From UBA668 sp046052275 (GTDB lineage Bacteria; Actinomycetota; Acidimicrobiia; Acidimicrobiales; Ilumatobacteraceae), in assembly GCA_046052275.1 (NCBI GenBank), contig JBJOMQ010000081.1, positions 1 to 10,147 of the forward strand: a stretch of DNA of 10,147 nucleotides. The letters run 5' to 3'. The notes under the pieces were generated by a model that worked only from the letters and a program-made list of their open reading frames with translations, did no database searches and had not been told where the DNA came from. Shown piece by piece: positions 5,183 to 10,147 of this stretch (positions are counted from its first letter, which is position 1; each line of letters starts with the position of its first letter). The translations under genes and the position numbers were made by a program.

Positions 5183-7966
5183 TCAGGCAGCGCTGTCGGG
5201 TCCGCCGTCGGCCGACGGAGGCGAGTCGGCGATCGTCGTCGCCCTCGCAGATGACGACTTCTTGGCGACGGCGCCGGTGGCAGTCTTCTTGGCCGCACCC
5301 TTCGATGCCTTCTTCGCAGGACTCTTCTTCGCGGCCTTCTTCGCAGGGCTCTTCTTCGCCGCCTTCTTCGCGGTGCCAGCCTTCTTCGCTGCCGCCTTCT
5401 TCGTGGCGGCAGCGCGCTTGCCCGCCACTCCGCCCTTCTCGATGAGGGCATCGCGGCGCAGTGACAGCAGCTCGTAGGCGCGCTCGGGCAGCATTGCCTC
5501 GAGGCGGTCGCCCTTGCTGAGCGATGCGTTGGTCTCGCCGTCGGTGACGTAGACGCCGAACTTGCCCTCCTTGGCGAGGACCGGCTTGCCGCTCACCGGA
5601 TCCGTGCCGAACTCGCGCAGCGGGGGCTTCGCAGCGGGGCTGCCGCCGCGGCGGAACACCTTCGGCTGGGCGAAGATCGCCAGCGCCTCGTCGAGCGTGA
5701 TGGTGAGCAGCTGCTCCTCGCTCGAGATCGTGCGGTAGTCCTTGCCCTTCTGGATGTACGGGCCGTAGCGGCCGTTGTTGGCGAGGATCGGCTCGCCGTC
5801 GGCCGGATCGATGCCCACCGTGCGCGGCAGCTGCAGCAGCTCGATCGCCTCGGCGAGCGACGTGCGCTCGAGCACCATCGTCTTGAACAGGCTCGACATC
5901 TTCGGCTTCTCGAGCCCGGGCGGCAGCTGATCGGGGGTGCCCCACTGCACGTAGGGCCCATAGCGTCCGTTCTTCGCGAAGACCGGCAGGCCCTCGTACT
6001 CGCCAATCGGGGTGTCGCCCTTCGGGGCGGCGAGCAGCGCAAGCGCGACATCGAGCGTCAGCTCGTCGGGGCTCATGTCGTCGGGCACGCCGGCGGTGTC
6101 GTCGCCGCGCTTCACATACGGCCCGTACTTGCCGGGCTTCACCACCACGAGGATGCCGTCGGGGTCGAGGCCGATCGGGAAGGTGTTCACCTCGGCGGCG
6201 TCGATCGAGTCGAGGTTCTCCTCGACGAGGCGCTTCAGGCCGGGAAGGCCCTCGTCGTCGTCGCCGAAGTAGAAGTCCTGCAGCCAGTCCTGCTTCTGGC
6301 GCTCGTTGCGGGCAATGGCATCGAGGTCTTCCTCGATCCGTGCCGTGAACGCGTAGTCGACGAGTTCGTCGAAGTGGCGCTCCATCAACCCGATCACGGC
6401 GAACGCCGTCCAGGTGGGCACGAGTGCCTGACCCTTCTTCCACACGTAGCCGCGGTCCTGCACGGTCTGGATGATCGATGCCCACGTGCTGGGCCGGCCG
6501 ATGCCCAGCTCTTCGAGCTTCTTCACCAGCGACGCCTCGGTGTAGCGGGCGGGCGGCGTGGTGGTGTGGCCCTGCGGCTCGAGCGATGCCACGGCCACGC
6601 GGTCGCCGGCGGCGAGCGGGGGCAGCAGGGCCTCCTTGTCGTCGTCGCTCGTGTCGTCGGTGCTCTCGACGTAGACCTGGCGATAGCCGGCGAAGGTGAT
6701 GGTGGTGCCGCTGGCGGCGAACACGGCGTCGGTGCGGCGGCCGTCCTCGTCGACCTCGGCACCGAGGCGCACCGACACGGTGGTGCCAGTGGCGTCGGCC
6801 ATCTGCGAGGCAAGGGTGCGCTGCCACACGAGCCGATAGAGCGCCAGTTCCTGGGAGTTCATCTCGCCGGCGACGGAGTCGGGCGAGCGCAGCGGGGTGG
6901 TGGGGCGGATCGCCTCGTGTGCCTCCTGGGCATTCTTCACCTTGGTGCTGTACTGGCGTGGCTGGGCCGACAGGTAATTGGCCCCGTAGGCCTGCTGCAC
7001 CTCGCTGCGAACTGCGGCGAGCGCCTCGTCGCTCAGCACCACGTTGTCGGTACGCATGTAGGTGATGAAGCCGCGCTCGTAGAGGCCCTGCGCAAGGCGC
7101 ATCACCTGTGCCGCGCCGAGGCGCAGCTTGCGACCGCCCTCCTGCTGCAACGTGCTGGTCATGAACGGCGCCTTCGGGCTGCTGCGGTACGGCTTCTCCT
7201 CGACCGAGCGAACGCTGAACTCGGCGGCGGCGAGGCGTGCGGTGAGTGCGAGGGCACGGGCCTCGCCCACCACGACGACCGTCTCCTTCGGGCGGCCGTC
7301 GCTGTCGAAGTCCTTGCCGGTGGCCACCTTCACGCCATCGAGGGCGACGAGCGTGGCCGAGAACGACGGCGCAGTGGCGGTCTGCAGGGCGATGTCCCAG
7401 TAGTCGGCGGTGACGAAGGCAATGCGCTCGCGTTCGCGTTCGACGATGAGGCGCACGCTCGGGCTCTGCACGCGGCCGGCGGAGAGCCCGCGGTTCACCC
7501 GCCGCCACAGCACCGGCGAGATCTCGTAGCCGTAGAGACGGTCGAGCACCCGGCGGGTCTCGGCGGCGTCGACGAGCCCGTAGTCGATGCCGCGGGGGTT
7601 GCTGACGGCGTGGTCGATGGCGGCCTTGGTGATCTCGTGGAACACCATCCGCTTCATGGGGATCTTGGGCTTCAGGTACTCGAGCAGGTGCCAGCTGATG
7701 GCCTCGCCCTCGCGGTCTTCGTCGGTGGCGAGGTACAGCTCGCTGGCGTCCTTCATCGCAGCGCGCAGCTCGCGGACCACCTCGCGCCCCCGCTCGGTGA
7801 GCTCCCAGTTGGGCTTGAAGCCGTTGTCGACGTCGATCTGCAGGCCGTTGCTGGGCAGGTCGGCGACGTGCCCCACCGAGGCGCGCACGTCGTACGCATT
7901 GCCGAGGAACTTGGCAATGGTCTTCGCCTTGGCGGGCGATTCGACGATCACGAGCGGACGGGACAT
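5183..7966 (-). CDS. topA: DNA topoisomerase I (type IA, omega protein)
   Basis: A 927-residue enzyme that relaxes negative supercoils by transient single-strand cleavage. The Toprim domain has VESPAKAKT with catalytic E9, then VGHVADLP (H33) and TDEDREGE with the metal-binding acidic residues (81-88). The nucleophile is Y303 in GFITYMRTDN, with R305 next to it. AHEAIRPT (349-356) and GIGRPSTWASIIQ (488-500) are further family motifs. The C-terminus has no zinc-finger cysteines: the whole protein appears to be cysteine-free, and instead carries four Toprim_C-type repeats centred on G-x-Y-G-P-Y-V motifs near 613-618, 668-673, 733-738 and 802-807 (the last is KFGVYV). It ends in a lysine-rich tail, as in other actinobacterial TopA. 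No ribosome site is visible, and a promoter lies so close that the message may be leaderless. Confidence 0.97.
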   Translation of the reverse strand: MSRPLVIVESPAKAKTIAKFLGNAYDVRASVGHVADLPSNGLQIDVDNGFKPNWELTERGREVVRELRAAMKDASELYLATDEDREGEAISWHLLEYLKPKIPMKRMVFHEITKAAIDHAVSNPRGIDYGLVDAAETRRVLDRLYGYEISPVLWRRVNRGLSAGRVQSPSVRLIVERERERIAFVTADYWDIALQTATAPSFSATLVALDGVKVATGKDFDSDGRPKETVVVVGEARALALTARLAAAEFSVRSVEEKPYRSSPKAPFMTSTLQQEGGRKLRLGAAQVMRLAQGLYERGFITYMRTDNVVLSDEALAAVRSEVQQAYGANYLSAQPRQYSTKVKNAQEAHEAIRPTTPLRSPDSVAGEMNSQELALYRLVWQRTLASQMADATGTTVSVRLGAEVDEDGRRTDAVFAASGTTITFAGYRQVYVESTDDTSDDDKEALLPPLAAGDRVAVASLEPQGHTTTPPARYTEASLVKKLEELGIGRPSTWASIIQTVQDRGYVWKKGQALVPTWTAFAVIGLMERHFDELVDYAFTARIEEDLDAIARNERQKQDWLQDFYFGDDDEGLPGLKRLVEENLDSIDAAEVNTFPIGLDPDGILVVVKPGKYGPYVKRGDDTAGVPDDMSPDELTLDVALALLAAPKGDTPIGEYEGLPVFAKNGRYGPYVQWGTPDQLPPGLEKPKMSSLFKTMVLERTSLAEAIELLQLPRTVGIDPADGEPILANNGRYGPYIQKGKDYRTISSEEQLLTITLDEALAIFAQPKVFRRGGSPAAKPPLREFGTDPVSGKPVLAKEGKFGVYVTDGETNASLSKGDRLEAMLPERAYELLSLRRDALIEKGGVAGKRAAATKKAAAKKAGTAKKAAKKSPAKKAAKKSPAKKASKGAAKKTATGAVAKKSSSARATTIADSPPSADGGPDSAA
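5243..5422 (-). repeat. Lysine/alanine-rich repeats coding the TopA tail
   Basis: The DNA repeats imperfect CTTCTTCGC-type units (plus-strand reading) and encodes TopA residues from about 849 to 908, including tandem KKSPAKKAA units. About 20 lysines fall in the last 79 residues. In studied actinobacterial TopA, similar tails bind DNA and make the enzyme more processive. The repeated units are prone to length change between strains. Confidence 0.85.
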
Positions 7967-7973
7967 CGGCGTA

Positions 7974-8003
7974 TCGCTAGGGGATGGAGTGCGGCGTTGT
8001 CAA
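7974..8003 (-). promoter_or_regulatory. Candidate topA promoter, probably giving a leaderless message
   Basis: A perfect -35 hexamer TTGACA lies at 8003-7998 on the minus strand. The -10-like TAGCGA (7979-7974) is 18 nt away, or CTAGCG at 17 nt. Either would put the transcription start within a few bases of the topA ATG at 7966. That agrees with the lack of a Shine-Dalgarno sequence. The -10 is a weak match, so the promoter may depend on supercoiling or on a factor. Confidence 0.45.
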
Positions 8004-8026
8004 GCAGCCCTGTGGCTGTGGACAAC
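7996..8026. repeat. Nested inverted repeat over the topA -35 region
   Basis: GTTGTC (7996-8001) pairs with GACAAC (8021-8026). Inside, CAGCC (8005-8009) pairs with GGCTG (8014-8018) across a CTGT loop, with a 3/2-nt internal bulge. The left arm overlaps the TTGACA hexamer and the right arm overlaps the DnaA box. It may be an operator or a cruciform-forming element, or a by-product of those two sites. Confidence 0.55.
8017..8025 (-). promoter_or_regulatory. Single DnaA box upstream of topA
   Basis: TTGTCCACA on the minus strand is the DnaA-box form preferred in high-GC actinomycetes such as Streptomyces, one base away from the E. coli consensus TTATCCACA. It lies 13 nt upstream of the topA -35 hexamer. 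I saw no second box nearby, so this is not an origin. It could let DnaA influence topA, or be chance. Confidence 0.45.
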
Positions 8027-8041
8027 TGCTGAACGGACCGT

Positions 8042-8062
8042 GACCCTTGTGGCGCAAGGGTT
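8042..8062 (-). terminator. Hairpin terminator after the MMPL transporter gene
   Basis: ACCCTTG and CAAGGGT form a perfect 7-bp stem with a 5-nt loop, extendable by a possible G-T pair at the base. It begins 12 nt after the transporter stop codon on the minus strand and separates that gene from the topA promoter region. No U-tract follows on the minus strand (three T follow on the plus strand). Confidence 0.5.
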
Positions 8063-8074
8063 TGCCGGAGGGGG

Positions 8075-10147
8075 TCAGGCTCGCACCAGGCGGTCGTCGG
8101 GGTCGGGGTCGCCGTCGTCATCGGCGTCACTGGCGACATCGTGGTCGTGTGCCGCTGCAATGGCGCCGCCGCCGGCAGGGGTTCCAGCCGCCATCGAGGC
8201 CAGTTCGAGGTCGATGTCGTGCGAGCCCTCGATGTTCACGCGCGGCAGCCAGCGGTCGATCCACGCCGGGAGCCACCAGTTGCGGGCGCCGAGCAGCGAC
8301 ATCGTGGCCGGCACCAGCACCATGCGCACGACGGTGGCGTCGACGAAGACGGCCACCGCCATGCCGAGGCCGAACAGCTTCAGCTGGCGGTCGTACCCGA
8401 GCACGAAGGCCGAGAACACAGCCACCATGATGAGGGCGGCGGCAGTGATCACCCGCGCAGTGACGGCGAGGCCGTCGGCAACAGCGCTGTCGTTGTCGCC
8501 GGTGCGGTCGAACTCCTCTTTCATGCGCGAGAGCAGGAAGACCTCGTAGTCCATCGAGAGTCCGAACACGATGGCGAACAGCATCATCGGCGCCCACGCC
8601 TCGACCGGGCCGGCTTTGCCGACGCCGATCAGCTCTCGGCCCCAGCCCCACTGGAAGATGGCGACGATGACGCCGTAGGCGGCGCCGACCGACAGCAGGT
8701 TCATCACGACGGCTTTCAGCGGTACCAGCACGCTGCGGAACACGAGCATGAGGATGAGGAAGCTGAGCACGAGCACGCCGCCGATGAGGTACGGCAGGCG
8801 GCCGGCGAGATAGCCGGAGAAGTCGACCGAGGCAGCGTTGAAGCCGCCCACCTTCACGTCGAGCCCGGTGGTGGGCAGCACCTCGCTGCGCAGCCGGTTG
8901 ACGAGATCGGTGGTGGCCTCGTCCTGGGCGCTCGATGTGGGGAAGACCGTCCAGATGGTGATGGTGTCGCTCAGTGCCTGGGGGGCGGGCGGCAGTGCGA
9001 CGCCGGGGTCGGCTGCGATGGCCTCGGTGACGGCGGCGATGCCGGCCTCGTCGGCGGCCGGGTCGTCGGTGACGAGGAGGAGCGGCGCATTGAAGCCGGG
9101 ACCGAAGCCGTCGGAGACCATGTCGTAGGCGCGGCGTGCGGTGTAGTCGGCGGGGAGGTTGCCGGTGTCGCCGAAGCCGAGGCGGATGTCGAACAGCGGG
9201 AGGGCGAGCACGACGAGGATGGCGCTGCCGCCGGCGAAGGCCCGCCACGGGCGTCGCTGCACGGAGCGGCTCCACCGGTACCAGAACTGCTGCTCGCGCG
9301 GCTTGGGAGTGCGCTCACGCAGCAGGCTGCGCATCGGGCCTGCGAATGGAAGGAACCGGGTGAGCCACACCAGCACGCCGAGGCCGAAGGCTGCACCGAG
9401 CAGCGCCCAGTTGTGGCTGATGACACCGACGACGGAGGCAGCCACCCACACCACGACGCCTGCCGCAGCAGCGCGGGTGGTTCGCTCGACGCGCTCGCCG
9501 GCGAAGCCGAGCAGTGCCGGCAGCAGCGTGACGGAGGCGACCATCATCGAGAGCACGGCGATGGCTCCCGCAACGGCGAGGCCGCGCACGAACGACAGGC
9601 CCACCACGAACAGGCCGAGCAGCGAGATCATCACGGTGACGCCAGCGAACAGCACGGCGCGGCCCGAGGTGTCGACAGCGCTCACGGCGCTGTCCTCGGT
9701 GCTCAGCCCGCGGTGCAGGTTGTCGCGGTAGCGCGAGACGATGAAGAGCGCGTAGTCGATGCCGACGCCGAGACCGATCATCGCCGCCATCTGCGTGGCG
9801 AACTCGGGCATGCGGAACACAGTGGAGGTGAGGCCGATGATGCCGATGCCGCTGAAGAGGCCGAACACGGCGGTGCCGAGCGGAAGGCCCATGGCGAGCA
9901 CCGAGCCGAACGCGACCAGGAGGATGATGACAGCGGCGAGGAATCCGAGGGCTTCGCTCGGCGGGAACTCGAACTCGGCGAAGAGCTGGCCGCCGTACTC
10001 GATCTCGAGGCCCGGCACAGCGATGCCAGCGCCGAGATCTTGGATGCGGCCGGCAAGGGCGAGCTGCTCGGACTGGCTGGTGACCTCGTAGGCGATCTGC
10101 GCGAACGAGATGGGCGCAGTGGTGCTGTTGAAGAACGCGCCCTCCTC
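8075..10147 (-). CDS. MMPL/RND-family membrane transporter, N-terminus outside window
   Basis: The frame is open to the window edge with no stop (visible upstream residues include FFNSTTAPISFAQIAY), so the 690 visible residues are the C-terminal part of a longer protein; the GTG at 10018 is internal. Two six-helix-type membrane blocks are visible, roughly 65-265 and 450-625, separated by a large extracytoplasmic domain (about 320-445). Each block has the Asp-Tyr pair typical of MmpL proton relays: D131-Y132 in GLGVGIDYALFIVSRYRDN and D533-Y534 in FGLSMDYEVFLLSRMKEEF. These transporters use the proton gradient to move lipids, siderophores or drugs out of the cytoplasmic membrane. The substrate cannot be told from sequence. 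The protein ends in a cytoplasmic tail rich in Asp and His (HDHDVASDADDDGDPDPDD). A hairpin terminator follows. Which gene lies upstream is unknown. Confidence 0.92.
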   Translation of the reverse strand, partial: EEGAFFNSTTAPISFAQIAYEVTSQSEQLALAGRIQDLGAGIAVPGLEIEYGGQLFAEFEFPPSEALGFLAAVIILLVAFGSVLAMGLPLGTAVFGLFSGIGIIGLTSTVFRMPEFATQMAAMIGLGVGIDYALFIVSRYRDNLHRGLSTEDSAVSAVDTSGRAVLFAGVTVMISLLGLFVVGLSFVRGLAVAGAIAVLSMMVASVTLLPALLGFAGERVERTTRAAAAGVVVWVAASVVGVISHNWALLGAAFGLGVLVWLTRFLPFAGPMRSLLRERTPKPREQQFWYRWSRSVQRRPWRAFAGGSAILVVLALPLFDIRLGFGDTGNLPADYTARRAYDMVSDGFGPGFNAPLLLVTDDPAADEAGIAAVTEAIAADPGVALPPAPQALSDTITIWTVFPTSSAQDEATTDLVNRLRSEVLPTTGLDVKVGGFNAASVDFSGYLAGRLPYLIGGVLVLSFLILMLVFRSVLVPLKAVVMNLLSVGAAYGVIVAIFQWGWGRELIGVGKAGPVEAWAPMMLFAIVFGLSMDYEVFLLSRMKEEFDRTGDNDSAVADGLAVTARVITAAALIMVAVFSAFVLGYDRQLKLFGLGMAVAVFVDATVVRMVLVPATMSLLGARNWWLPAWIDRWLPRVNIEGSHDIDLELASMAAGTPAGGGAIAAAHDHDVASDADDDGDPDPDDRLVRA

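Noticed and set aside
5148..7508. Minus-strand 786-codon frame overlapping topA in another frame
   Set aside because: It is rich in Arg, His and Pro without any domain and results from the GC-rich third positions of topA; topA itself is complete without it, so it does not indicate a frameshift.
6374..8032. Plus-strand open frame of 552 codons opposite topA
   Set aside because: Fully antisense to a protein with all topoisomerase motifs; composition (His, Ala, Gly, Val rich) is that of a mirrored codon pattern.
8127..9275. Minus-strand 382-codon frame inside the MMPL gene
   Set aside because: An out-of-frame Arg/Pro/His-rich shadow; the MMPL frame carries all the membrane helices and the Asp-Tyr motifs.
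10016..10018. GTG as the start of the MMPL gene
   Set aside because: The frame stays open to the window edge with sensible protein sequence (about 43 more residues), and the family has a preceding membrane helix and extracytoplasmic domain; the true start is outside the window.

Overview
The window is strongly GC-rich and looks like chromosomal DNA of an actinomycete-type bacterium (Actinomycetota). The evidence is a SigR/RsrA-type thiol-stress sigma/anti-sigma pair, a cysteine-free topoisomerase I with a lysine-rich tail, the order topA-tmk-holB, a DnaA box of the form TTGTCCACA, and apparently leaderless genes. A deep-branching class such as Acidimicrobiia is possible, but this is an inference from overall protein flavour. 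I see no insertion sequence, phage gene, CRISPR array or rRNA.

Layout. Nearly everything is on the minus strand, so transcription runs from high to low coordinates. At the right edge (10147 to 8075) is most of an MMPL/RND-family membrane transporter whose N-terminus lies outside the window, followed by a hairpin terminator. Next is a 108-nt regulatory interval with a DnaA box, an inverted repeat and a promoter-like TTGACA element. It leads into topA (7966 to 5183), then tmk (5131 to 4529), holB (4529 to 3456, with tmk stop and holB start overlapping as TGATG) and a tRNA-Thr(CGU) gene (3401 to 3326). This is a DNA replication and topology block: TopA relaxes negative supercoils, Tmk makes dTDP, and HolB is the delta' subunit of the clamp loader.

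The only convincing plus-strand gene is at 2806-3228, a small zinc-binding DUF2256-DUF3253 fusion protein. Between it and the convergent tRNA gene is a perfect 20-bp palindrome. On the minus strand follow a small single-pass membrane protein (2689 to 2408), a secreted protein of unknown function (2256 to 1855), a MarR-type regulator (1802 to 1275) with a palindrome directly in front of its start codon, the SigR-like sigma factor (1230 to 616), its RsrA-like zinc anti-sigma factor (603 to 346) and a 49-residue membrane microprotein (318 to 169). The last 168 bases hold only hairpins and no supportable gene.

How it fits together. The MarR-sigR-rsrA-microprotein run is a compact regulatory cluster. 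By family knowledge, RsrA holds SigR inactive until thiol oxidation releases it. The MarR protein has no cysteine, so it probably answers to a ligand rather than to redox. The replication block is ordinary housekeeping. No wholly new multi-gene system is evident. The parts that merit a second look are the microprotein behind rsrA, the palindrome in front of marR, the DnaA box/inverted repeat upstream of an apparently leaderless topA, and the 20-bp palindrome near the tRNA.
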